Shown: positions 27,444 through 35,922 of the stretch, piece by piece
Layout: each line of letters begins with the position of its first letter
Numbering within the stretch: position 1 is the first letter of the stretch
Assembly: GCF_021401345.1 (NCBI RefSeq)
Contig: NZ_JACBGE010000011.1
Location: 62,001-126,000, forward strand
Reading direction: 5' to 3'
Source: Hydrogenophaga sp. NFH-34
GTDB lineage: Bacteria > Pseudomonadota > Gammaproteobacteria > Burkholderiales > Burkholderiaceae_C
Length of the DNA: 64,000 nucleotides
Position numbers and translations under genes: made by a program
The notes under the pieces: generated by a model
The model's database searches: none
What the model was told of the DNA's origin: nothing
Seen by the model: only the letters and a program-made list of their open reading frames with translations

Positions 27444-27797
27444 ATGCGCAAGAACCAATGGAAACCGTCGCACTTCTTGGGGGCTGCGGCGCTGGCGGTA
27501 AGCATCAGTGCTTGCACCCATGCGCCAATCTACGAGGGCACCACCTTCATCAAGCCCCCTGAAGACATTTCCACCGCGTGGCTTGCCGAGGATGGTGGCG
27601 TCTACCTGGTTCCCGAGAAGGGGGTTGTGGTCGATCGGGTATTGGATCGCGAGGGCAACTCGGTCAAGTGGTCGTTGGTGGGCTCATACCTGGCCATCGG
27701 CAAGGACGTGCTCGACAGCGCAGATGGAGCGCTCTGGTTGCTGATCGAGGGCAAGAAGCGCAAGCTCGACTACAAGGCCCTGCCAACTCGGAGATAA
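27444..27797 (+). CDS. Lipoprotein of the virB8-10 operon (VirB7-like role possible)
   Basis: Lipobox SISAC at about residue 24 after a basic n-region (MRKNQWK) and hydrophobic core (FLGAAALAVSISAC). The mature part is short and beta-like, with YLVPEKGVVVDRVLD and WLLIEGKKRKLDY. I start at 27444 because GGAG at 27435-27438 is 5 nt upstream and the signal peptide is then normal; ATGs at 27429 and 27441 are alternatives. T4SS core complexes need a small outer-membrane lipoprotein (VirB7/TrbH), and this is the only candidate in this operon, but sequence does not prove it. Confidence 0.7.
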   Translation: MRKNQWKPSHFLGAAALAVSISACTHAPIYEGTTFIKPPEDISTAWLAEDGGVYLVPEKGVVVDRVLDREGNSVKWSLVGSYLAIGKDVLDSADGALWLLIEGKKRKLDYKALPTRR

Positions 27798-27799
27798 CC

Positions 27800-28261
27800 G
27801 TGGCTCGAAAAAGGAGCCATCTGGTGGTCGCGGGAAGCCCTCAGCTCGAAGTGCTCCAGCATAGCTTGAGTCAGCTCATCAAAAAGAAGCTGCGCTCGGA
27901 GACGGCAGGGAAGCCCGTCTCCGAAGCAACGATCAAGATGACATCCAACACTCTCAGCGCTGCGATCATGCGCCTATGGGCGATGGGGTTCCACCTGCAA
28001 AGCGTGTCTCAGTTGCGCAGCCGGCACTGCAAGGCCCTTGCGGAAGACTGGCTGAGAGAAGGGTACAGCGTCAATACCATCGTGAACAACCTGTGCCGCT
28101 TGCGCAGATTGGGCCACTGGATAGGCCGGGACGATCTCGTTCCGAACAATGCCGCAGCTATCTGGCTCAATGTCAAACGTCCAAAGCCTGGTTCATCGCG
28201 AGCGAAGGTCGAGATAGTGGCAGCCGTACAGGATCTCAAGCAGCACGCGCCTGCTCGATGA
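27800..28261 (+). CDS. Small protein resembling an integrase core-binding (SAM-like) domain
   Basis: GTG 27800 has CGGAG 6 nt upstream. The region NTIVNNLCRLRRLGHWIGRD with VPNNAAAIW resembles the N-terminal helical DNA-binding domain of tyrosine integrases. The catalytic domain with R-H-R-Y is absent, so it is not a recombinase. At 153 aa it looks intact: start, SD and a short linker after the lipoprotein gene. It may be a DNA-binding regulator of the operon or a domesticated integrase fragment. It runs into the opposite-strand gene with a 26-bp tail overlap. Confidence 0.55.
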   Translation: MARKRSHLVVAGSPQLEVLQHSLSQLIKKKLRSETAGKPVSEATIKMTSNTLSAAIMRLWAMGFHLQSVSQLRSRHCKALAEDWLREGYSVNTIVNNLCRLRRLGHWIGRDDLVPNNAAAIWLNVKRPKPGSSRAKVEIVAAVQDLKQHAPAR

Positions 28262-28736
28262 CCTGGCCGAGTACCTGATACTCATTCGGATTGAGCAAGC
28301 TGGGCATCAAGATGGCCTGGCGCTTGAGTTCTTCCATCATCTCTCTGGACAAGCAGCGCGTCCTGCCCAGGCGGCTGGAGTCTTCAGGGTAGTCGAACTT
28401 GCAGCGTTGCAGCCAGCCTTCGGCTTCACCACGCAGGAAGGGGTAGAGGTTGCGAAGGTCCAGCGCTTCGGCTTCGTCTCTGGCATACATATTTGCCCAC
28501 GCCTTCACGCGCTCGATGTTCATAGCGACATGAAAGAGCCGAACAGGCCTCAGCTCCCCGCTAAATACGGCGTAAGGCTTGAGCTGGTCAACGATGATTT
28601 CTTCACCGCCCATCATGTCGATGGGCTCAAAAACTAGGGTCTTCTGCCCTTTTGTTTTTACTTCAAGGTGCCAGAAGGCGACATGTACTCGAATGTCGCC
28701 CGCGATCTTGAAACGTGCGGAACGGAATGATTGCAT
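28236..28736 (-). CDS. Hypothetical protein, 166 aa
   Basis: Not recognised. N-terminal half predicted beta-rich (FKIAGDIRVHVAFWHLEVK), C-terminal half helical (REMMEELKRQAILMPSLL and YQVLGQVIEQARAA). ATG 28736 has GGAGG just upstream but very close; an in-frame GTG at 28790 is an alternative. The 3' end overlaps the convergent integrase-like gene by 26 bp. No signal peptide or membrane segment. Confidence 0.6.
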   Translation of the reverse strand: MQSFRSARFKIAGDIRVHVAFWHLEVKTKGQKTLVFEPIDMMGGEEIIVDQLKPYAVFSGELRPVRLFHVAMNIERVKAWANMYARDEAEALDLRNLYPFLRGEAEGWLQRCKFDYPEDSSRLGRTRCLSREMMEELKRQAILMPSLLNPNEYQVLGQVIEQARAA

Positions 28737-28790
28737 GCCTCCATGCTCTATTAAGGGGCGTGCATGCCGCTTACAAATAATCCAGGGCAC

Positions 28791-29101
28791 CGTCCATCAT
28801 TCAGTCAAAGACTTCTCCCTCCTTGAATCACACTGAAACTCAAATCGAAGGACTCGATACCGTACCTGACTGCCTGGTGCTCTGAAACGAAATCCGCTTT
28901 TGTGCCAGTCCAGCTCGATGGTTGTTTTGAGGACCCGGTTGATGTTCGGATCTGAATGCCATTGGGCAGGCAAATTGCGCGCCTGTCCAGGCCTCTGGTC
29001 ATTCTGTTGCATTTGTCTTCCGTGGCGGTCTGCGAGCCGCTTCGCTGGGGGTCTAAAGGGTGTGTGCATTGTGTGGGCTGGAAGATAAGTCGCGGGCAGG
29101 A
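28791..29101. other. 311-nt gap without a supported gene
   Basis: Open frames on both strands here have poor composition and no SD. I see no operator palindrome or SD-masking leader. It must hold the promoters of the divergent 28736 and 29102 genes, but no clear -35/-10 pair was found by eye. Confidence 0.4.
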
Positions 29102-29695
29102 ATGTCGGCCGGGAAAAGTCCGCAATCGTCCGCGGTGAGCATCGATGCACCAAGCTTTTCAAGGCGTCAGCTTTTGCTTGCCGCGGGTGCATTGCCTGCC
29201 GTAATGGCTACCAACGCACTTGGTCGAGATTTCTGGTCAATGCCCCGTGAAATTTGGATTCAAAGGCAAACGCCCAAGGGGCTCGAAGCACACCGTACCG
29301 TGTATTTCGCCGATGGCAACTTGGTGTGGCCGGAGTACAAGCGGCTTTGCATGATCCTCAGGGACGTTCGGGCGGGGCAAGCCGTGCAAATGTCCCCTGT
29401 CTTGCTGGACATCCTTTGTGGCATCCAGGGCGTGGCAAGAGCCAACGGCCACGACGCTCCGCTCATCACGACATCAGGCTATCGGAGCCCGAAGACGAAT
29501 TCAAGCACCGAGGGCGCGGCCAGGCACAGCCTGCACATGGAGGCTCGCGCATGGGATGGACGGATGCCTGGGTACAAGGCCTCCGTGGTCGCGGATATCG
29601 CCAAGTACCTCCAGGGTGGAGGCGTGGGCCTGTACCTTGAGCGCGACTTCATTCACGTCGATGACGGGCGCCTGCGTACGTGGACAGGCAAGTAG
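29102..29695 (+). CDS. DUF882 / M15-type peptidase (Tat-like signal)
   Basis: Likely zinc-dependent D-Ala peptidase acting on the cell wall. The metal-site pattern is seen: SGYRSPKTN, then HSLHMEARAWDGRMPG (His and Asp seven apart) and FIHVDDGRLRTW (final His). The N-terminus carries SRRQLLLAAGALPAVMA, a twin-arginine-like signal, as is usual in the family. 197 aa from ATG 29102; a longer frame from 29060 lacks support. It may remodel peptidoglycan for the conjugation machinery. Confidence 0.8.
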   Translation: MSAGKSPQSSAVSIDAPSFSRRQLLLAAGALPAVMATNALGRDFWSMPREIWIQRQTPKGLEAHRTVYFADGNLVWPEYKRLCMILRDVRAGQAVQMSPVLLDILCGIQGVARANGHDAPLITTSGYRSPKTNSSTEGAARHSLHMEARAWDGRMPGYKASVVADIAKYLQGGGVGLYLERDFIHVDDGRLRTWTGK

Positions 29696-29805
29696 GTTTG
29701 CAGAAAGGCGTTCCTGCTGCAACGTGATTCACTCCCCGTTCAGACACATCACGGCCTGAGAATCGTCCTGTCCGACAGACCCAATTTTGGGGATGGACAA
29801 CACAG

Positions 29806-29823
29806 CCGCCCAAATTTGGGCGC
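29806..29823. promoter_or_regulatory. CAAATTTG palindrome, copy d
   Basis: CCGCCCAAATTTGGGCGC, upstream of the 29934 gene. A weaker relative, CCCAATTTTGGG (29780-29791), lies about 29 bp upstream, so the site may be bipartite. Confidence 0.6.
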
Positions 29824-29846
29824 TATCAGCCCAAGTCCTCTGCCGG

Positions 29847-29925
29847 CTTTCGTGTGGGACAACTCACAGGAAAGCTATGTGCTTGCTCCTTTTTCAAATC
29901 CGCATGTGCGGAACTTTCAAAGGAG
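29847..29925 (+). promoter_or_regulatory. Structured leader of the gene at 29934
   Basis: P2 pairs CTTTCGTGTG (29847-29856) with CACAGGAAAG (29865-29874). P3 pairs CTCCTTT (29886-29892) with the SD AAAGGAG (29919-29925); an inner hairpin TCCGC/GCGGA spans 29899-29912. Pairing here covers the whole SD. Confidence 0.65.
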
Positions 29926-29933
29926 TTCACCCT

Positions 29934-30275
29934 ATGTCCGTTGTCATCAATCCAGTTCTGTGGTTGGCACTGCCGCGATTTCTTTCCGAAGAATTCTACC
30001 GAATGGAGCCCTGCGGGGCATCCGGCCGTGATGTCACATCGCTACTGCAAGAGATCAACACCTCCGAAGAGCTGGGCCATTCCTTCTCGGACTGGCGCCT
30101 CCCGACACTGGAGGAGATCACAGAACTGTCGAGCCAGGGCCTCCTGAAGATCAATAAAACGGTCTGGACCAGCACGCGACATCTCCAGGGGTACAAGGTG
30201 TTCAACCCTTGGTCCGGCTATATCGGGGCATACGGCCCCAAGTGCTTCGTGCACGTTCTGCCTGTGCGCGGCTGA
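29934..30275 (+). CDS. DUF1566-like small protein, 113 aa
   Basis: The motif FSDWRLPTLEEITELSSQGL followed by VWTSTRHLQGYKVFNPWSG resembles the DUF1566 (Lcl C-terminal) domain. Those domains are often extracellular, but no signal peptide is visible here. ATG 29934 has AAAGGAG at 29919-29925, masked in the leader. The gene stands alone between a palindromic operator-like site and a terminator. Confidence 0.65.
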   Translation: MSVVINPVLWLALPRFLSEEFYRMEPCGASGRDVTSLLQEINTSEELGHSFSDWRLPTLEEITELSSQGLLKINKTVWTSTRHLQGYKVFNPWSGYIGAYGPKCFVHVLPVRG

Positions 30276-30294
30276 AATAAATCGACGATTCACC

Positions 30295-30320
30295 AAAACC
30301 CCTATTGAGGGGTTTTTTCT
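30295..30320 (+). terminator. Intrinsic terminator after the 29934 gene
   Basis: AAAACCCC (30295-30302) pairs with GGGGTTTT (30309-30316) with a T run after it. Confidence 0.9.
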
Positions 30321-30370
30321 TTGCTTTCTGCATTTGATTCGAGCAGTGCGCCAAGAAAAGGCTCCGCAGC

Positions 30371-30412
30371 GCCTTCCCCTTTCAACCAACGCTCTGATTG
30401 AGCAGGAAGGGC
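30371..30412 (+). promoter_or_regulatory. SD-masking hairpin of the DarB-like gene
   Basis: P3 pairs CCTTCC (30372-30377) with GGAAGG (30405-30410), the SD of the 30416 gene; inner stem GCTC/GAGC at 30391-30403. The P1/P2 part is less clear here. Confidence 0.5.
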
Positions 30413-30415
30413 AAA

Positions 30416-33400
30416 ATGCGATTCAACAATAAGGATACGAAGGCTCAGTTGAGCCTGTTTGATGATTTCGCAGTGGTGGCCGAGCCACCTTGCGAAGTCG
30501 CAGAAATGCAGCCCGTCGCCCTGGCGGTGCAGCAGGCCTACGAAGAGCCGGCCTTGGTGCGGGAGTTCTTCCGCCTGGATGAGACGGTCCTCGATGCACT
30601 TCGTGGTCCCCGCTCGAAGGCATTGGCCAACCTCAAGGCGATCGAGACGCTCAAGGCCTGCGAGGCTGAACGGCGCATCCCCACGACCGAAGAGCGCAGC
30701 ACGATCTCGGCCTATACGGGCTGGGGCGGGCTCTCCGAGGTCTTCGCCAAGAACAGCGAGCTTCAGGACATCCAGGACAAGCTGCGTGAGCTGCTGTCCG
30801 TGGATGAGTACCGCTCGGCCATGGAGTCCGTTCTGACGGCCTACTACACGGAGCCGCACGTCGTGCGGGCGATGTGGGAGATGGTCCGCGGCTACGGTTT
30901 CACACACGGCCGCATCTGTGAGCCCAGCGTCGGCGTCGGCCACTTCATAGGGTGCATGCCCGATGACATGCGCGAGCAATCGCGCGTGATGGCCATCGAC
31001 ATCGATCCGCTTTCGGCCGAGATGACCCGAGCGCTCTACGGAGACCGTGAGACGTTCGTGGACTGCACCGGGATCGAGAAAACGTCCTTCGTGGACGAAT
31101 TCGACCTGGTGATCGGCAACGTCCCGTTCGGCAACTATCGCGTGAGCGACCGTCGCCTGAGCCACCTGAAGTACCCGATCCATGAGTATTTCGTGGCCAA
31201 GGCGCTGGACATGGTGCGGGTTGGTGGACTGGTGGCATTGATCGTCACCTCGTCCATGCTCGATAAGGTCGGAAGCGAGGGGATCAAGAAGTACATGCTG
31301 CAACGCGGCAAGCTGCTCAAGGCGATCAGGCTGCCCTCGGGTGCCTTCAATCGTCTGGGTGGGACCGACGTGGTGGCTGACATCATCGTGCTGCAGAAGC
31401 GACCTGCCGCCCTGGATCTGGATGAATTGCGCCGCCTCGAACCGCAGGCGGCTGACATCTTCGATTGGAAGCGCACCAGCTTCCCGGAGGCGATCTACTG
31501 TTCCTACTTCTTCAACAACCCGCACCATGTGCTGGGTCGGCTTGAGGGCGTCAAGGGTCAGTACGGCATGAAAGCCGGAGTGAAGGCGCATCCCGACTGG
31601 GTAGAGCGTCTGCGCGAGCTGGCGGGCGAGAAGGTCGAGATCTGCTTCGATCCTCAGACGAATGTGACGCTGCAAAGCGCTTTCCGCGTCGAGAGGTCGA
31701 TGGAACCGTCTGGTCGCAAAACGATCTGGACTCCGGGTTTCTTCTTCGACGAAGACGGCCGGTTGATGGAAGTGGATGACCACGCCAACGTGTCGCCCAA
31801 GGACAATCTGCCGGCGGCCACGCTCAAGCGGTTGGAGGGGATGACGCGCATCCGAGACCTCGCACTGAGGTTGCTGGAAGCCGATGCATCGCGAAGTCAG
31901 AACGCAGCACAGATCCGTGAGGAACTGAACGTGCTGTATGACCGATTCGTCAAAGTCAGCGGGTTCCTGCTGTCGTCGGCCAACCGCCGGCTGTTCCGTA
32001 CCGACACACACGCACCCCTGCTGTGGTCGCTGGAACACTGGGACGATGAAAAGGAGGTGGCGGTCAAGGCAGATCTGTTCCACAAGAGCACGATCTCCGC
32101 GGCCACGCTCGCCGAAACAGCCGATACGGTTGAGGATGGCCTCGCGCTGTCCTACAACAGGTTCGGTCGCATGGACGCACAGTTCATCGCAAGGGCAATG
32201 GGTGTGTCCAAGTCCAATGTCATCGAGCAACTGATGGCAAAGGGCATGGCGTTCATCGACCCGGTGAGCGGTGAGGCAGAGGACGCGACGGCATACCTGA
32301 GCGGCAACGTGAGGGTCAAGCTCCAGCAAGCCAAAGCCGCGGCTGTGCTGGAGGGCGTGTTCGATGCCAACGTGAAGGCCTTGGAGGCGGTGCAGCCGCA
32401 GTGGATCGCGTTCAGCGAGATCGACACCAAGCTGGGCGCTCCATGGATCTCAGCGGAGCAAGTATCTGACTGGCTCAAGGCCACCTTCGGCTTTGGCAAT
32501 GATGGTCAGATGAAGTATGAGAGCGCGAACGTGAACTCGGTTGTGTCTACTGCGTCATGGTCTGTGACCTGTACCCACGAGAAACACGAAATCTTCAGGA
32601 CCGAATGGGGTACCCAGCGAAAGTCATTTTGGGACCTGCTTCGGTGCATTCTGAACCAGCAGACGCCCGAGGTCTATGACGAGATCGAGACGAGTGACAA
32701 GAAGACGAAGCGGGTCATCAACCGTGACGAGACCCTGGCGTGCCAGGTGAAGGCCGAGATGATCCAGGCGCGGTTCATGGAATGGCTCAAGGCCGACCAT
32801 GGCTGTGTTCAGGAAGTCGAGACGGACTACAACATGCGCTTCAACTCGCATGTCAACCGTTCGTACGACGGCTCGCACCTGGTCATCCCGGGGCTCAATC
32901 CACAAATTGAGTTGCGTGCCGCTCAAAAGGACTCGATCTGGCGGGGCATCGTCTCTGGCAACACGCTCTACGCGCTGGCAGTCGGTGGGGGTAAGACCCT
33001 CATCCAGATCTGCTGCGCCCAAGAGTACAAGCGCCTGGGGCTGGCTTCGAAGCCTGTGCTCGTGGTGCCGAACCATATGTTGGAGGCCTTTGCCGGCGAG
33101 TATCTGCGTGCGTTCCCACGTGCGAAGGTGCTGGCGATGTCCAAGGACGACATGCAAGGAGAGCGTTGCAAGACGATCCTGATGCGTGCGGCGACCAACG
33201 ATTGGGACTGCATCATCGTTACCCACTCCACCTTTGGCCGGATCTCGGTCAGCGAAGACTGCATCAAGCGGTACATCGTCGATTTCAAGGCGAAAGCTGC
33301 GGAATCGATGTTGGGGGTGAGCGACAGGAACATGGTTCGAGAGGTTTCACGCGCCGCAAAGGTCGTGGAGACTCGTCTGGAATCGCTGGCTTCGGCTGCG

Positions 33401-35365
33401 CGTGACAACGAGTTGCTCGGGTTTGAGGAAATCGGGATCGACATGATCCTGGTAGACGAGGCCGACATCTTCAAGAACTTGTTTTTCTTTACAAAAAAGA
33501 AGCGCATCCCGGGGATTTCTTCGGCGTTCTCGTCACGGGCACTAGATCTGTTCATCAAGAGCAGGCTGGTGTTTGAGCGGCGGGGCAACAAGCGCTCGGG
33601 ATTGATGTTCTCCACAGCTACGCCGATCAGCAACACGATCGCGGAGCTGTACATCATGCAGACCTACCTTCAAGAGGAAAGACTGCAGGAGCTGGACATC
33701 GCTTCCTTCGATGCCTGGGCGGCGAGCTTTGCACGTGAGGTGACTTGCGTGGAGGTCAAACCCGAGGGCAGCGGCTACAGGCTGCATACCCGGTTCGCCC
33801 AGTTCGTCAACGTCCCGGAACTGATGAACGCATTCCGCGAGGTGGCTGAAATCAGAACCAAGGCAATGCTCAAGCTCCCTGAGCCCAAGCTGCGCGGCGG
33901 TGGACACACAGTTGTCGCTGTGCCGGCGAGCGAGGCCCAGAAAGAGTACGTTAAAGGCCTGGTCACAAGGGCGGATGACATTCGGTCGGGCCTGGTCAAA
34001 CCTGATCAGGACAACATGCTGTGTGTGACTGGTGATGGCCGCAAGGCTGCGCTGGACATTAGATGCGTGCTCCCGTTCGAGGCAAATGACCCCAGCTCGA
34101 AGGTCAACGAGTGCGTGCGCAACGTGTACGCCATCTGGAAGGAATACCAGGCCATCAAGGCGACCCAACTGGTGTTCTGCGACCTGAGCATCCCGGGCAC
34201 ACTGGGGTTCTCGGTCTACGAGCATGTCAGGGACAGCCTCGTGGAGATGGGTGTACCCAAGGAAGAAATCGCTTTTGCGCAGGAGTGGAAAACCGATGCG
34301 AGGAAGGCCCAACTGCACCGCATGGTGCGAAGCGGCAAGATACGCATCCTCATCGGCTCAACCGAGTTGATGGGCTTCGGTACCAACGTGCAAGATCGCC
34401 TGATCGCCAAACACGACTTGGACGCCCCTTGGCGTCCGCGGGACGTGGAACAGCGTGATGGCCGAATCATCCGACAAGGGTGCATGCACGACGAAGTGGT
34501 GATCTTCCGGTATGTGACCGAGGGCACATTCGATGCCTACATGTGGCAGACCCTGGAGCGAAAAGCTCTATTCATCGCGCAAGTGATGGAGAACAACGGG
34601 GTCGCCCGTCGAGTCGAGGACGTGACATCGCAAGCCCTTTCCTTTGCCGAGGTGAAAGCCATGGCAACGGGAAACCCGATCGTCATCGAGAAGGCTGCCG
34701 TGGACGCTGAAGTGGCAAAGCTGCTGGCGATTCGTGCTGTGTTCAACAACGACCAGGCAAACCTCCGCTGGAAGTTGAAGAACGAGCAATGGAGCATCAA
34801 GTACATGCGCGAAAGCGAGCGTGACTTGGTGGCCTGGGTGGAAGCTGTGAAGTTCGACGAAAGCGCGGTGAAGGTCAATGGGGTTGTTTACAGCAATCCT
34901 GAAGAGGCGGGAGTCGCGATCATGCGTCGGCGTCGAATGTTCACGGAGATGCTGCGCAAGAGCAAAACAGTGAGCCAAAGGTCCGAGAAAGTGGAACTGT
35001 TTGAGGCAGGCAACCTGAAGGTCTATCTGGAATCCATCGCGGGAGAGCGGGATCACTCAGAGTGGGCCGAGGTGGTTGGTGCCGATTGTGTCGATGCGAG
35101 GGTTGCGGTTCCGTATGCAGCATCCGACATCACGGCCTGGCTCAAAGAAGCTGGCATGGTCAAGCAGATTCAAGAGCGTTTGAAGAGCATCCAGCTCCGC
35201 ACCGAAAGTGTGGAAGAGGTTGCGAAATCGATCGCCAATCAACTGGATCGGCCCTTCGAGCACGAAGAGCGGCTTCAGGCTGCCCTGGCTCGCAAGGTAG
35301 AAATCGACGAAGCGCTGGAGATCGATACCGACGAGAAGTCGGCCTTGGCCCTGGCCGAGGACTGA
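30416..35365 (+). CDS. DarB-like fused N6-adenine methyltransferase / SF2 helicase
   Basis: 1649 residues with two enzymatic halves. The N-terminal half has GWGGLSEVF, methyltransferase motif I as CEPSVGVGHFIG (about residue 168) and the catalytic loop NVPFGNY (about 235, a variant of NPPF/Y). The helicase half has Walker A AVGGGKT (about 855), DEAD-type box VDEADIFKN (about 1012) and motif VI QRDGRIIRQG (about 1346). Similar large proteins occur on conjugative elements and phages; P1 DarB protects incoming DNA from restriction. The C-terminal 250 residues are helical and charged. Start 30416 has AGGAAGGG; it is monocistronic, closed by a terminator at 35380. An epigenetic or anti-restriction role is inferred. 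Confidence 0.85.
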   Translation: MRFNNKDTKAQLSLFDDFAVVAEPPCEVAEMQPVALAVQQAYEEPALVREFFRLDETVLDALRGPRSKALANLKAIETLKACEAERRIPTTEERSTISAYTGWGGLSEVFAKNSELQDIQDKLRELLSVDEYRSAMESVLTAYYTEPHVVRAMWEMVRGYGFTHGRICEPSVGVGHFIGCMPDDMREQSRVMAIDIDPLSAEMTRALYGDRETFVDCTGIEKTSFVDEFDLVIGNVPFGNYRVSDRRLSHLKYPIHEYFVAKALDMVRVGGLVALIVTSSMLDKVGSEGIKKYMLQRGKLLKAIRLPSGAFNRLGGTDVVADIIVLQKRPAALDLDELRRLEPQAADIFDWKRTSFPEAIYCSYFFNNPHHVLGRLEGVKGQYGMKAGVKAHPDWVERLRELAGEKVEICFDPQTNVTLQSAFRVERSMEPSGRKTIWTPGFFFDEDGRLMEVDDHANVSPKDNLPAATLKRLEGMTRIRDLALRLLEADASRSQNAAQIREELNVLYDRFVKVSGFLLSSANRRLFRTDTHAPLLWSLEHWDDEKEVAVKADLFHKSTISAATLAETADTVEDGLALSYNRFGRMDAQFIARAMGVSKSNVIEQLMAKGMAFIDPVSGEAEDATAYLSGNVRVKLQQAKAAAVLEGVFDANVKALEAVQPQWIAFSEIDTKLGAPWISAEQVSDWLKATFGFGNDGQMKYESANVNSVVSTASWSVTCTHEKHEIFRTEWGTQRKSFWDLLRCILNQQTPEVYDEIETSDKKTKRVINRDETLACQVKAEMIQARFMEWLKADHGCVQEVETDYNMRFNSHVNRSYDGSHLVIPGLNPQIELRAAQKDSIWRGIVSGNTLYALAVGGGKTLIQICCAQEYKRLGLASKPVLVVPNHMLEAFAGEYLRAFPRAKVLAMSKDDMQGERCKTILMRAATNDWDCIIVTHSTFGRISVSEDCIKRYIVDFKAKAAESMLGVSDRNMVREVSRAAKVVETRLESLASAARDNELLGFEEIGIDMILVDEADIFKNLFFFTKKKRIPGISSAFSSRALDLFIKSRLVFERRGNKRSGLMFSTATPISNTIAELYIMQTYLQEERLQELDIASFDAWAASFAREVTCVEVKPEGSGYRLHTRFAQFVNVPELMNAFREVAEIRTKAMLKLPEPKLRGGGHTVVAVPASEAQKEYVKGLVTRADDIRSGLVKPDQDNMLCVTGDGRKAALDIRCVLPFEANDPSSKVNECVRNVYAIWKEYQAIKATQLVFCDLSIPGTLGFSVYEHVRDSLVEMGVPKEEIAFAQEWKTDARKAQLHRMVRSGKIRILIGSTELMGFGTNVQDRLIAKHDLDAPWRPRDVEQRDGRIIRQGCMHDEVVIFRYVTEGTFDAYMWQTLERKALFIAQVMENNGVARRVEDVTSQALSFAEVKAMATGNPIVIEKAAVDAEVAKLLAIRAVFNNDQANLRWKLKNEQWSIKYMRESERDLVAWVEAVKFDESAVKVNGVVYSNPEEAGVAIMRRRRMFTEMLRKSKTVSQRSEKVELFEAGNLKVYLESIAGERDHSEWAEVVGADCVDARVAVPYAASDITAWLKEAGMVKQIQERLKSIQLRTESVEEVAKSIANQLDRPFEHEERLQAALARKVEIDEALEIDTDEKSALALAED

Positions 35366-35379
35366 TCCCAGTTCATTTA

Positions 35380-35423
35380 CCCCCCCCATGAGCGCTTTGG
35401 CGCTTTGGGGGGGTGTCTTTTTG
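35380..35423 (+). terminator. Terminator after the DarB-like gene
   Basis: C7 (35381-35387) pairs with G7 (35407-35413), with an inner AGCGC/GCGCT extension and a T-rich tail. Confidence 0.85.
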
Positions 35424-35543
35424 AATGCGATCTCCGGGTGATGCCCATTTAGGCCCCACTCCCAGACGCATTTCAGCACCATTGTGCTTAGTCCTGTTGT
35501 GATTGCCCTCGTGCGAGCGCATCCACAAGCGGACTGCCGCCAT

Positions 35544-35578
35544 TCCTTTCATTAACCCGGAACTCCGGAACGAAAGGA
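35544..35578 (+). promoter_or_regulatory. SD-masking hairpin of the gene at 35585
   Basis: TCCTTTC (35544-35550) pairs with the SD GAAAGGA (35572-35578); inner stem CCGGaactCCGG (35557-35568). No clear P1/P2 precedes it. Confidence 0.65.
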
Positions 35579-35584
35579 CAAGCC

Positions 35585-35920
35585 ATGCTGGCAACGAAAC
35601 TGGATTCCCTGGCCATCGGCCCGGCCCCACACGAAGAAAATCCCGCGCAAGTGGGTTCCGAGAACTACGCTCGGCGATCAATGCTGGAGTGTGCTGCGTT
35701 CAAGGCGCAGATCCTGCGGCACTACCCGATTCCCGAAGATGCCATCGCCGGAATCCGTATCTCGCTCAACCCCCATGAAATGGGCACCTATCGCGAGGTG
35801 GAGGTGGCCTACGGCGATGAAGTGGGATGCAACTGGGCCTACGAAGTCGAGTCCGACCCCAAGGGCGCCTTGGCCAAATGGGATGACGAATCCCTGGCTT
35901 TCCTGCATGCGCCTGCCTGA
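35585..35920 (+). CDS. Hypothetical protein, 111 aa
   Basis: Not recognised. Mixed alpha/beta, acidic C-terminus (VEVAYGDEVGCNWAYEVESD, then DDESLAFLHAPA). The SD GAAAGGA is masked in the leader hairpin. It lies 2 nt before the PAPS-reductase-like gene, so the two form a unit. Confidence 0.7.
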   Translation: MLATKLDSLAIGPAPHEENPAQVGSENYARRSMLECAAFKAQILRHYPIPEDAIAGIRISLNPHEMGTYREVEVAYGDEVGCNWAYEVESDPKGALAKWDDESLAFLHAPA

Positions 35921-35922
35921 AC

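Noticed and set aside
28805-29125. 106-aa minus-strand frame in the 28.8-29.1 kb gap
   Set aside because: No SD, no protein-like pattern, overlaps the start of the DUF882 gene.
30302-32329. 675-aa minus-strand open frame opposite the DarB-like gene
   Set aside because: Shadow of a GC-rich gene: no family motifs, His/Arg/Gln-rich composition, no SD, and the plus frame has clear methyltransferase motifs.
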